64,000 nucleotides of DNA. It comes from Marinomonas maritima. Lineage in GTDB: Bacteria > Pseudomonadota > Gammaproteobacteria > Pseudomonadales > Marinomonadaceae. Where the stretch lies: assembly GCF_024435075.2 (NCBI RefSeq), contig NZ_JAMZEG020000001.1, forward strand, positions 1,220,078 through 1,284,077, given 5' to 3'. Shown here piece after piece: positions 54,688 through 63,389 of this stretch; positions within the stretch are counted from its first letter, which is position 1, and each line of letters begins with the position of its first letter. The position numbers were made by a program, and so were the translations under genes. The notes beneath the pieces were generated by a model, which saw nothing but the letters and a program-made list of their open reading frames with translations, ran no database searches and was not told the DNA's origin.

Positions 54688-56598
54688 ATGATTCTTGATT
54701 GGTTACCTCCAACTTTGATTGGTGTTCTTCTTGTGCTAGCTGGGATTGGTGCTGTTCGCCGCATGAATTTATGGCGCGCAGGACAGGCTGAAAAAGTCGA
54801 CATTCTGGCAGGTTTGCTGGCGATGCCAAAACGCTACTTGCACGACCTTCACCATGTTGTAGAACGAGATAAGTATATGTCTCGTACTCATGTTGCAACG
54901 GGTGGTGGTTTCGTCTTAGCAATGGTGTTAGTGGTGTTTGTTCACCTATTTGGCGTTAAGAGCGAAACTCTTGCTTGGACGCTACTAGCGGCTTTAATGT
55001 TGATGTTTTGTGGTGCATTGTTTGTTTATAAGCGCCGAATGAATCCGCCATCACGCCTTTCTAAAGGGCCATGGATGCGCTTGCCAAAAAGCTTGCTTAC
55101 CTTTTCTATTACCTTTTTTGTGTTGACTTTGCCTGCTGCAGGAATCCTTCCTGAAGGGACGGGTGGTTGGATACTTACGCTTGTATTATCTGTTCTTATT
55201 TTAATGAGCTTAAGTGAAATGCTGTTTGGCATGACATGGGGCGGGCCGATGAAGCACGCTTTTGCGGGGGCTTTGCATCTTGCTTTTCATCGTCGTCCAG
55301 AACGCTTTGGTGGTGGTCGTTCTACTGGTTTGAAACCTGCTGCTTTAGGCGAAGCATCGCATGGTGTTGCGAAACCAACGGATTTCAAATGGAATCAATT
55401 ATTAGGCTTTGATGCTTGTGTGCAGTGTGGTCGTTGTGAAGCGGTTTGTCCTGCGTTCGCAGCGGGTCAACCACTTAATCCAAAGAAACTTATTCAAGAT
55501 ATGGTGGTGGGTTTTGCTGGTGGTACTGATGAAAAGTACGCTGGCAGTGCGTACCCAGGTATTGAAGTTGGTAAAGCTAAAGGTGCGCCTAACCAGATTA
55601 TTACTAACGGGTTGATCAGTACAGATACGCTTTGGTCATGTACTACATGTCGTGCTTGCGTAGAAGAGTGTCCGATGATGATCGAACATGTGGACGCCAT
55701 TGTTGATATGCGTCGTTTCTTGACACTAGAAAAAGGCGAAACGCCAAACAAAGGTGCGCAAGTACTGGAAAATATTATCGCGACGGATAATCCGAATGGT
55801 TATTCGCCAGCAAGCCGTACGCATTGGGCAGCAGATCAAAACTTAAATGTGATGAAAGACGTAAAACAAACCGATGTGTTGTTTTGGGTATCTGATGGTG
55901 CGTTTGATATGCGCAGTCAGCGGATTCTTCGTGCTTTCGTAAAATTGCTCAAGGCGGCCAATGTGGACGTCGCCATTTTGGGTGATGAGGAACTAGACAG
56001 CGGCGATGTGGCCAGACGTTTAGGTGATGATGCAACCTTCCAAAATTTGGCGAATCGCAACCTAGCCACGTTGTCAAAATATCGCTTTAACAAAATAGTG
56101 ACGACAGACCCTCATGCCTTCCATTGTTTGAAAAATGAATACGGTGACTTTGGTTCGGATGCGTTAAAGGACGTAGAAGTTTTACACCATACGACGTTTT
56201 TAAATCGCTTAGTAAAAGAAGGCCGCTTCAATTTAAATCCCTTTAGCGGCGGCAAGGTGACGTATCACGACCCTTGTTATCTTGGTCGTTATAATGGCGA
56301 ATACGAAGCACCACGAGAGTTGCTTGCTAGCTTGGGTATTGATATCGCAGAAATGGAAAGATCTGGTTATCGTTCACGCTGTTGTGGTGGTGGTGGTGGC
56401 GCACCAATTACGGATATTCCGGGTGAACGCCGCATTGCTGACATGCGTATGGAAGACGTAACAAGCACGGGCGCAGAGTTGGTTGCAGTGGGTTGTCAGC
56501 AGTGTACTGCGATGCTTGAGGGCGTTGTGGAGCCTCGACCAGTGGTAAAAGACATCGCTGAAATATTAGCCGGACAGCTTAGAGAGGAGATGCACTAA
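54688..56598 (+). CDS. dgcB: Dimethylglycine demethylation protein DgcB
   Basis: 636 residues: an N-terminal membrane part (DUF3483, two to four helices from about residue 5 to 180), a ferredoxin domain with two 4Fe-4S motifs (CVQCGRCEAVCP and CTTCRACVEECP) and CCG-type Cys-rich domains (PCYLGRYNGEYE, SRCCGGGGG). It is the electron-transfer partner of DgcA, membrane-bound, and likely hands electrons to the quinone pool. Its stop overlaps the etfA start by one base. Confidence 0.93.
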   Translation: MILDWLPPTLIGVLLVLAGIGAVRRMNLWRAGQAEKVDILAGLLAMPKRYLHDLHHVVERDKYMSRTHVATGGGFVLAMVLVVFVHLFGVKSETLAWTLLAALMLMFCGALFVYKRRMNPPSRLSKGPWMRLPKSLLTFSITFFVLTLPAAGILPEGTGGWILTLVLSVLILMSLSEMLFGMTWGGPMKHAFAGALHLAFHRRPERFGGGRSTGLKPAALGEASHGVAKPTDFKWNQLLGFDACVQCGRCEAVCPAFAAGQPLNPKKLIQDMVVGFAGGTDEKYAGSAYPGIEVGKAKGAPNQIITNGLISTDTLWSCTTCRACVEECPMMIEHVDAIVDMRRFLTLEKGETPNKGAQVLENIIATDNPNGYSPASRTHWAADQNLNVMKDVKQTDVLFWVSDGAFDMRSQRILRAFVKLLKAANVDVAILGDEELDSGDVARRLGDDATFQNLANRNLATLSKYRFNKIVTTDPHAFHCLKNEYGDFGSDALKDVEVLHHTTFLNRLVKEGRFNLNPFSGGKVTYHDPCYLGRYNGEYEAPRELLASLGIDIAEMERSGYRSRCCGGGGGAPITDIPGERRIADMRMEDVTSTGAELVAVGCQQCTAMLEGVVEPRPVVKDIAEILAGQLREEMH

Positions 56599-57887
56599 TG
56601 AGTGATTTTTCTTCAGAGCGTTTTTCTTCGGATAATGGGCTACGACGAGACCCAAGAGCAGAATGGATTGCTCGTAATCGTCTGCATCCTTTACATAAAG
56701 ATATGTTGTTAGGCGGACATGCCGAAGTTCGTGGCCCGTCTGGTTTGCTTCGTAAGAATCCACATGGGGTCGGATTTATTGGCCCGAATGGCATTAAGCG
56801 CATAGACAGAATAAATGCTGTATCTGGTGCGATAACTGGTAAAAAACGTACTACAGAGGTTCAAGCCGTTCAATTGCCTTTGCATATTGTGGAAAACCCA
56901 GATTTCTACATTATGGTTGTGGCTGACATGGTAGGTGGTCGCTTGACCGGTCACGATAAAGATATTTTAGGTCTGGCTCATCAGCTTGTCACGGAACCCT
57001 TGCCAGAGAAAAAGAGCGGTGCTGTTGTGCTGGTGTGTTTTGGTGAAAGCAAAGAAACACAATTCGATTTGGCAGGTGTAGATCGTATTATTCATCTTGC
57101 AGGTGGTGCGTTTGAAGGCTTTTCACCAGAAACTAGATTGGCTGCGTTAGAGCAGATAGAAACTCAATATCAACCGAAACATTGGCTGTTCCCTGACAGT
57201 ATTCATGGTGGCACGGATCTCGCCTGTCGCTTAGCGGCACGCTTGGGTGAACGTCTTGCTTCACAGGCATGGCAAGTGAAAGGGACACAAACCATTAGTC
57301 GTTGTGCGTCTGGTAGTCAGGATATTTTGCGTGACACGCCACGTATCTTAACGCTGATGGAAGAGTGTGCTGATGCGATTGATGAAACACGCCATCAGGC
57401 ATTGCCTTTGCCATTAGAGTCAGTGGCTCAAATAGATTGTCGATTGTTAGATAAAGGGCAAATCGCCGTAGATTCAAGCGCGGTGCCGTTGGCGGAAGCG
57501 GAGTTTATTCTCTCGGCAGGCAATGGTATTCACAATTGGGATCAGTTCCATGCCACGGCGGCAGCTCTAGGTGCAACAGAAGGCGCCAGCCGTGTGGCAG
57601 TGGACGATGGTTTTATGCCGCGTGATCGCCAAGTAGGTGCATCCGGCACGTGGGTGACGGCTCGAGTATATTTAGCCGTGGGTATTTCCGGTGCTATTCA
57701 GCACATGCAGGGTATTGGGCAATGCGACAAGGTGATTGCGATCAACACTGATGCCGGTTGTGACATGGTAAAGCGCGCTGATTTGGCAGTGATAGCCGAC
57801 AGTGAAGCGATATTGGAAGAGCTGGCGATACTTGCGCAACAATATGCGTTATCTAAAAGACAAGAGGAGAAGAGCGATGCCGCTTAA
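56598..57887 (+). CDS. etfA: Electron transfer flavoprotein alpha subunit
   Basis: 429 residues, longer than usual ETF alpha because of an N-terminal extension of about 100 residues. The C-terminal FAD-binding domain is clear: ASGTWVTARVYLAVGISGAIQHMQG, then IAINTDAGCDMVKRADLAVIAD. It is a dedicated ETF for dimethylglycine/betaine demethylation, matching PA5400. It ends within the etfB start (11-base overlap). Confidence 0.9.
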   Translation: MSDFSSERFSSDNGLRRDPRAEWIARNRLHPLHKDMLLGGHAEVRGPSGLLRKNPHGVGFIGPNGIKRIDRINAVSGAITGKKRTTEVQAVQLPLHIVENPDFYIMVVADMVGGRLTGHDKDILGLAHQLVTEPLPEKKSGAVVLVCFGESKETQFDLAGVDRIIHLAGGAFEGFSPETRLAALEQIETQYQPKHWLFPDSIHGGTDLACRLAARLGERLASQAWQVKGTQTISRCASGSQDILRDTPRILTLMEECADAIDETRHQALPLPLESVAQIDCRLLDKGQIAVDSSAVPLAEAEFILSAGNGIHNWDQFHATAAALGATEGASRVAVDDGFMPRDRQVGASGTWVTARVYLAVGISGAIQHMQGIGQCDKVIAINTDAGCDMVKRADLAVIADSEAILEELAILAQQYALSKRQEEKSDAA

Positions 57888-58653
57888 TACCAACGTAGTG
57901 TCTTTGGTGTCGGTAGGCCGTCATCCTCAGTCAGGTCGGTCTCGTCGTGCAGATCAAGATGGTCGAGCCGTTGAACTGGGCTTAAAACTTGCAAACAAAG
58001 CATTAACTGTGGTGCACGCGGGAAATGCTGAAGAGCCAGTATTACGACAATACGCGGGGATGGGCTTGCCATCTCTGACGGTATTAGCACAAAAGAGTGA
58101 TTGTGATGCTGTACCTGCGTTGGTTGCATTTTTGCAAGAAAATCAGGCTAGTCTTGTTTTAACGGGTGTGCGCGCAGAAAACGGTGAATCATCTGGCATG
58201 TTGCCGTACTTATTAGCTGAGCAATTAGGCTGGCCTTTAGTGCCCCGTATTGCAGATATTATTAGTATCAATGAAGGAGAAGCTGAAGTGTTATTGGCTT
58301 TACCTCGGGGTCAGCGCCGAGCGTTAACCGTTAAACTGCCTTTTATTGCCAGTGTGGACAATGCTGCCCAAGAAGCTCGACAAACTGCGTTTGGTCCGGG
58401 GCTAAGAGCAGAGCTAAAAATAGTCGATGTAGATGGCGTTGTAGATGAAGTAGCGAGCCAATGGCAGCTTGGCGCGGCTAAGCCTCGGCCTAAGCGTTTA
58501 AAGGTGGTTAAAGCAAAAACCGCGGCGGATCGAATGAAGGCAGCGACAGCGAAGCCGGTTGGTTCTGGTGGCAAAGTAATGAAAAACGAAACGTCCTCTG
58601 AAAAAGCGCATGCCATCTTTGACCTTTTATTAGAAGAGAAAGTGGTACGCTAA
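57877..58653 (+). CDS. etfB: Electron transfer flavoprotein beta subunit
   Basis: 258 residues, ETF beta fold: NVVSLVSVGRHPQSGRSRRADQDGRAVELG at the start (in the beta family this region binds AMP), and LVLTGVRAENGESSGMLPYLLAEQLGWP. The start is ATG 57877 with GAGGAG upstream and overlap with etfA. It has a basic C-terminal extension rich in Lys and Ala (about 195-235), possibly a partner-docking tail. It pairs with EtfA in electron transfer from DgcAB. Confidence 0.88.
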   Translation: MPLNTNVVSLVSVGRHPQSGRSRRADQDGRAVELGLKLANKALTVVHAGNAEEPVLRQYAGMGLPSLTVLAQKSDCDAVPALVAFLQENQASLVLTGVRAENGESSGMLPYLLAEQLGWPLVPRIADIISINEGEAEVLLALPRGQRRALTVKLPFIASVDNAAQEARQTAFGPGLRAELKIVDVDGVVDEVASQWQLGAAKPRPKRLKVVKAKTAADRMKAATAKPVGSGGKVMKNETSSEKAHAIFDLLLEEKVVR

Positions 58654-58727
58654 GTGGCCGTTTAGGTATAAGCTGTTTGTCCTGCTGGTTATGGATTGAA
58701 CAGATTGTCTGTTTATAGGTATGTAAT

Positions 58728-58958
58728 ATGATGATTGTAGACTTGATCGACGAGGTCGATTTTAAAGAAAGGCTTATCGCTCTTGGCGCCCCTGTCACTC
58801 AAGACCAAAGCTTGGTCGAAGTACAGGCGACTGTATTGTCTTGGTTACGAGCTTATCCAGAGCAAACTCCTTTCGTAAAAGATCTTTGCACCGAAATGCA
58901 AAAAGACAACACGACGGTCTTACCTGAAGTGTCTAGTGTTATGGCAGTTTTTAGTTAG
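58728..58958 (+). CDS. Small protein of unknown function after etfB
   Basis: 76 residues (MMIVDLIDEVDFKERLIALGAPVTQDQSLVEVQATVLSWL in pieces), acidic, helical, no Cys cluster or signal. The start is at ATG 58728 with a second ATG next to it. It lies 75 bases after etfB and may belong to the dgc unit or be independent. I do not recognise the family. Confidence 0.55.
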   Translation: MMIVDLIDEVDFKERLIALGAPVTQDQSLVEVQATVLSWLRAYPEQTPFVKDLCTEMQKDNTTVLPEVSSVMAVFS

Positions 58959-59037
58959 GAAGTGCATTGTTAAAAAGTACACAGTGCCAATGCCTTCCTC
59001 TTTTGAAACATGTCCTAATGGCTAATTCTTAGTAAGA

Positions 59038-59082
59038 CGTAAGCGATAAATTTTCATCTAAGTTTATCGCTTACGTTTATTT
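59038..59082 (+). terminator. Terminator before the chemoreceptor gene
   Basis: A perfect 13-bp inverted repeat cgtaagcgataaa / tttatcgcttacg with a 12-base loop, followed by a T-rich stretch. It probably closes the dgc/etf transcription unit. Confidence 0.85.
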
Positions 59083-59381
59083 TAATGAATAAAAAACGCC
59101 TTTCTGAAAAAACATCATGACTAAAAAATTGGACTTATTGGTCCATTTATATTCGTTACATTTTGTAGTTTGGCTATGGTTTATACGTTTGTAATGTCGT
59201 ATTTTATGTATGTATATGGAAAACAAAGTAGTAGGCAGGGAATACAAATATCAAATAGAAATCGTTTGAATAATATAAAAAATACTGACGATGACCTGTC
59301 ATATCAGTAAGTGTATTTTAATATCTACTTAATATTGCTGATAATAAGTCAGTGAATGTTTTCAATAATTGGATGGATTTT

Positions 59382-61343
59382 ATGAAAATAAAAACGAAAC
59401 TGCTGATTGCATTTTCAATCGCCACTGTCTTACCTGTCTTAGTGGTCAGTTCAATTACGGCTTTTCTTGCATCAGACCAAGCGTTAAAAAGCTTTTCTAA
59501 AAACAGCGGACAAACCTTAGGCGCTGTTGAGGAAACATTTGATCAATTTATGAGTGATATCAAATATGTTGTTGGTTTTATTTCTGAAAGTGAATCAGTC
59601 ACTGCACCAGACGCCAAACCATTAACGACCTATCATGAAAAACAAGGAAAAGCGCCGAGTAAAATAGCCGAACAGAATGGCGGTCGTGAAGCCTCTATTT
59701 TTAATATGTTTGAAGCAATCGGTAATAACAATCCTAATTTTGTTTATGTTTACATGGGCGATGACAGTGATGGTTATTTAGAATGGCCAGGAACATATGA
59801 ATACGCAGAATGGAGTCCTAAGCAGCGCGCTTGGTACACAAGGGCGATGGAGAATCCAGGTAAGGTCGCTTTGCGCGATGCCTATTATTGGGAGCCCGAT
59901 GATGCTGTCTATGTTTCTGCTGTTCGAACGTATAAAAAAGGCAATGATATTGGTGGCGTTGTTGCCGTTGATGTATCGATCAAAACGCTAACGGAAATGG
60001 CGAACAAAACGAAGCTGGGTGAGCTGGGCAGTCTTATGGTCATCGAGAAGACGGGAACTATTTTAGTCGATGCGCTTCATCCTGATAATAATTTTAAAAA
60101 CATAGCCGACATTGACGCCTATCAAAAAATTGCGAGTACGTCTGATGGTGTTACGAACTTTCAACTTGATGGTGTTGATTACTACGCTAATGTGTATACC
60201 TCTCCAAACCTTAAGTGGAAGTTTATTGGTTTAATGCCCGCGTCTGAGATTTATTCCAGCACAAATGAATTGATTAAGACGACTGCTATTGTGTGTGTGT
60301 TGCTGCTTATTGTGTTTGGTATTGTTGCTTATTTGATGGCGAAAAGCCTCATCACTCCAATTCAGTCTGTTTCTAATCACTTGCGTACATTGGCTGAAGG
60401 AGAGGGAGACCTCACGTCCAAAATTGACATTCATACTAATGATGAAACAGGCACACTGTCTAATTGGTTTAATCAATTTATTGAGTCTACTCGCAAGTTA
60501 ATTCTTGGTATTAAAGAGTCAGGCATGCAAATCGATAAGATTGCCGCAGAAACCGCTGTTAAAGCGAATGAAGTAGCGCTGTCTACTACGCAGCAATTGC
60601 AGTCTATTGAGTTGATTGCTGAGGCTGGACAGCAAATGGTGATTGCGTCTAACGAAGCGGCGGAAAGCTGCAGTCATTCTGCGGAATTTTCTGAAAAAGG
60701 CTTAGAGACAACCATTGCTGGGAAAAGCCTTCTTATGAAAAGCTCAGAAGGGGTGAACCGTTTAGGGACACGATTAAAAGAATCTAATCAGATTATTATT
60801 GAGCTGCAAAAAGAAACTGCCGATATTAATCAGATTCTATCGACGATTCAGGGTATTGCAGAACAGACTAATTTGTTGGCATTGAACGCAGCAATAGAAG
60901 CTGCTCGTGCTGGAGAACAAGGTCGAGGGTTTGCGGTAGTGGCCGATGAAGTACGGACATTGGCTGGACGTACGCAAGAGTCGACTGAGCAAATTAATCG
61001 CATATTAGGGCTGCTTGCTAATAGAACCAAGCAAGCTTCGGATTCTATGGTGACGAGTTTGGCAGAATCTGAAAGTGCCATCAGTTTGTCTGATCAAGCT
61101 TTGGACTCCTTCGAACAGATCGAACAAGTTGTGAAGCAAATGCGTGATATGACATTGCAAACTGCCACGTCTGCCGAAGAGCAACGTGCTGTAACGGAAG
61201 GCATTAATGAAAACATCAACACCATCAGTGAGTCTGCGTATCGTGTTTCGGGAATATCAGGAGACGTTGCGAAACTTTGCCAGAAGCAAGATCAATTGAG
61301 TAAAGAGCTACATTCGATGGTCGTGCGTTTTCGTACTGAATAA
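59382..61343 (+). CDS. Methyl-accepting chemotaxis protein (dCache)
   Basis: About 653 residues: N-terminal membrane helix (KLLIAFSIATVLPVLVVSSITAF), a periplasmic double-Cache sensor (about 40-285, with RAWYTRAMENPGKVALRDAYYW and GGVVAVDVSI typical of Cache ligand pockets), a second helix, HAMP, and a methyl-accepting coiled coil with the hairpin tip EQTNLLALNAAIEAARAGEQGRGF and VADEVRTLAGRT. The start is ATG 59382 with GGATGGA five to ten bases upstream. Neighbouring betaine genes make a quaternary-amine or amino-acid ligand conceivable, but this is only inference. Confidence 0.9.
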   Translation: MKIKTKLLIAFSIATVLPVLVVSSITAFLASDQALKSFSKNSGQTLGAVEETFDQFMSDIKYVVGFISESESVTAPDAKPLTTYHEKQGKAPSKIAEQNGGREASIFNMFEAIGNNNPNFVYVYMGDDSDGYLEWPGTYEYAEWSPKQRAWYTRAMENPGKVALRDAYYWEPDDAVYVSAVRTYKKGNDIGGVVAVDVSIKTLTEMANKTKLGELGSLMVIEKTGTILVDALHPDNNFKNIADIDAYQKIASTSDGVTNFQLDGVDYYANVYTSPNLKWKFIGLMPASEIYSSTNELIKTTAIVCVLLLIVFGIVAYLMAKSLITPIQSVSNHLRTLAEGEGDLTSKIDIHTNDETGTLSNWFNQFIESTRKLILGIKESGMQIDKIAAETAVKANEVALSTTQQLQSIELIAEAGQQMVIASNEAAESCSHSAEFSEKGLETTIAGKSLLMKSSEGVNRLGTRLKESNQIIIELQKETADINQILSTIQGIAEQTNLLALNAAIEAARAGEQGRGFAVVADEVRTLAGRTQESTEQINRILGLLANRTKQASDSMVTSLAESESAISLSDQALDSFEQIEQVVKQMRDMTLQTATSAEEQRAVTEGINENINTISESAYRVSGISGDVAKLCQKQDQLSKELHSMVVRFRTE

Positions 61344-61365
61344 ATAATACTCACATACAGAGTTT

Positions 61366-61412
61366 AAAGGGGCGGATTTCTATTATTAAACATAGAACCC
61401 GCCCTTTTTTAT
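61366..61412 (+). terminator. Terminator after chemoreceptor gene
   Basis: An aaaggggcgg...ccgccctttttt stem with mismatches and a T-run on the plus strand. Confidence 0.65.
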
Positions 61413-61451
61413 GTTTCTTTGTTATTTTTTTGATCCTGAAAGCTTTCTGGA

Positions 61452-62432
61452 TCAAAAAAACACGTAACGAGTAACTTGCTGATAGGTGTCTTCAGGCGCA
61501 AGTAAAATGGGTGGGAAATGTGATTGGTTAATCGCATCTGGCCAATGTTGTGCCTCTAAAGCAAGACCAGCGTATGCGTTCAGTTCGCCTGTATTAATAT
61601 TAGAGTTAGCGTCCAGATGGATATGTCGGCCATCGTATACTTGTAATCCTGGTTCGGTCGTTTGATAGTTCAATGAGAGCCCCGTGATAGGCGCTTTTAG
61701 TGTTGCAACGGTTTGCACAGCGCGATGACCAAGAGCAAGGCAAAAGTTAGTGTCGAGTTCTGGGTAGTCATTTCGACCTATCGTGCGTAGCTGATTAAAA
61801 TCAAACACGCTGCCAGCAGTCGGCGTCACTTCGCCAGTAGGGATCAATCCTGCATCGACGGGTAAGTAGTGGTCAGCTTTGATGCAAAGTTGGTGATCAA
61901 GAATAGATCCTGTGCCATCAAGATTAACGTAGCTGTGTCCTGCAAAATTACAAATGGTCAGTTTGTCGGTGGTGGCCTTTATTTCCATCTCTAACGTGCT
62001 ATCCAGCAACCGATAAAACACATCGACGACCATGTTGCCCGGATACCCCATTTCACCATCAGCAAGCTTCGTTTGCAGTTGTACCATGTCGTCTGCTTGT
62101 TCAATAATGGACCAGTTTTTACTGCCGGATCCAGCTGGGCCTCCGTGCAAATGGTGTGTTTCTGGCAAGGTTGGCGGTAACTGATAGGTTTTTCCATCGA
62201 TCACAGCGTGACCGTTTTTAATTCTATTTGCGACTCTTCCAACGACCGCGCCGAAATATTTTGCAGCGTGAAGGTAATCATTCAATTTAGATGACCCTAG
62301 CACTAGAGAGTGCTCGTAGCCGTTAAGGTAGACAGATTGAATACTGGCGCCCAAGGTCAAAATATTCACCTTAAGTTGTGAGCTATTAAGCGTGATGCGC
62401 TGAAGTTGGTTTAAGTCTGGGGCTAGGTTCAC
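61452..62432 (-). CDS. galM: Aldose 1-epimerase
   Basis: 326 residues of the GalM beta-sandwich family. The motifs are TLGASIQSVYL, GRVANRIKNG, THHLHGGPAG (catalytic His region), NFAGHSYVNLDGTG (second His) and a Glu near the C-terminus in LALEAQHWPD. It interconverts the alpha and beta anomers of sugars such as galactose. I prefer the GTG at 62432, with AAGGA eight bases upstream; the frame continues to an ATG at 62498 without a ribosome site. Stand-alone. Confidence 0.9.
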   Translation of the reverse strand: MNLAPDLNQLQRITLNSSQLKVNILTLGASIQSVYLNGYEHSLVLGSSKLNDYLHAAKYFGAVVGRVANRIKNGHAVIDGKTYQLPPTLPETHHLHGGPAGSGSKNWSIIEQADDMVQLQTKLADGEMGYPGNMVVDVFYRLLDSTLEMEIKATTDKLTICNFAGHSYVNLDGTGSILDHQLCIKADHYLPVDAGLIPTGEVTPTAGSVFDFNQLRTIGRNDYPELDTNFCLALGHRAVQTVATLKAPITGLSLNYQTTEPGLQVYDGRHIHLDANSNINTGELNAYAGLALEAQHWPDAINQSHFPPILLAPEDTYQQVTRYVFF

Positions 62433-62692
62433 GAAAATATCCTTTTCAAAAGAGGCGAAAGCAAATGCTGCACCCAAAATAAAATGTTCTTTTACCATAA
62501 ATTGATAGATATGATTTTGCGTTGTTTTAACGATGTCGTCGATAATTATATTTGTAAGGAAATAGACTCGTATACAGGTAGCGCTATTTTTGAGTAAGTA
62601 GGCTAATTTTGAAAACAGGGTTTCATAGAGGCCACGCTTGGTTTGTTAAAACGCTTAGCGTGACGTATTTTTTGCTATGAAACCGCTTATTA

Positions 62693-63295
62693 CTAAATCA
62701 AAATCATCGGCAGTGTAGTGAGTAACAGTATTCCCATGATGGCGTTAAACATCTGGTTAAACTTAGGATCTTGAAGTTTCGCTGAGATTAACTTGCCAAT
62801 GGTCATCCACATAAAGGTACCGGGTAACGTAGCGAGATTAAGCATCAGAATACCGAACAATGCTGAGGGCCAAAATAGATCGTTTGCTAACGTAAACGCA
62901 GAGCTGACAGTAATCAAGCTGGCCCAAGATTTAGGGTTGATCACCTGAAAAGACGCCGCTTGGAATACCCCCATAGGCTGCAGCTTACTGTTCATATTTC
63001 GTACTTTTGCGAAGATGATTTTTACTGACATATAGACGATGTAACCTGCAGCAATAAAGGTAAATACCTGATGTAGGTAAGGCCAATGCTTAAATAATTC
63101 GCCTAAACCTAATAAAATGGTGATATGCAATAAGGTCATGCCAATGCGAATACCCAATACATGCGGCAGGGTTTTTCTAATGCCAAAGTTGGCGGCTGAA
63201 TGCGTTAATAAAATATTATTTGGCCCAGGTGTTAACGTACTTATTAAGCAAAAAAGCATAAGAGCGGGAGCAAGTTCTAGTAAAGCGGTATACAT
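62693..63295 (-). CDS. LysE-family translocator
   Basis: 200 residues, six hydrophobic segments and the family LTPGPNNI motif (about residues 21-28), with a basic loop (KVRNMNSKLQ) in the middle. It exports amino acids or related compounds of unknown identity. It is divergent from a MocR-like regulator gene; such pairs are frequent, and the shared region holds repeated operator-like boxes. Confidence 0.9.
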   Translation of the reverse strand: MYTALLELAPALMLFCLISTLTPGPNNILLTHSAANFGIRKTLPHVLGIRIGMTLLHITILLGLGELFKHWPYLHQVFTFIAAGYIVYMSVKIIFAKVRNMNSKLQPMGVFQAASFQVINPKSWASLITVSSAFTLANDLFWPSALFGILMLNLATLPGTFMWMTIGKLISAKLQDPKFNQMFNAIMGILLLTTLPMILI

Positions 63296-63319
63296 AGTTA
63301 ATTCCCAAAAAAGTAAATA

Positions 63320-63389
63320 TACAATTAGTCATTGTATCAATACAATTTGTTCTGTATTGTACTTTTAGAGATTCTCACACAATACAATT
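63320..63389. promoter_or_regulatory. ATTGTA/TACAAT boxes between lysE and mocR-like genes
   Basis: Several copies of attgta / tacaat in both orientations: tacaattagtcattgta (63320-63336), attgtatcaatacaat (63331-63346), gtattgtac (63354-63362) and aatacaatt (63381-63389). This is typical of a MocR/GntR operator cluster controlling both genes. Confidence 0.65.
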
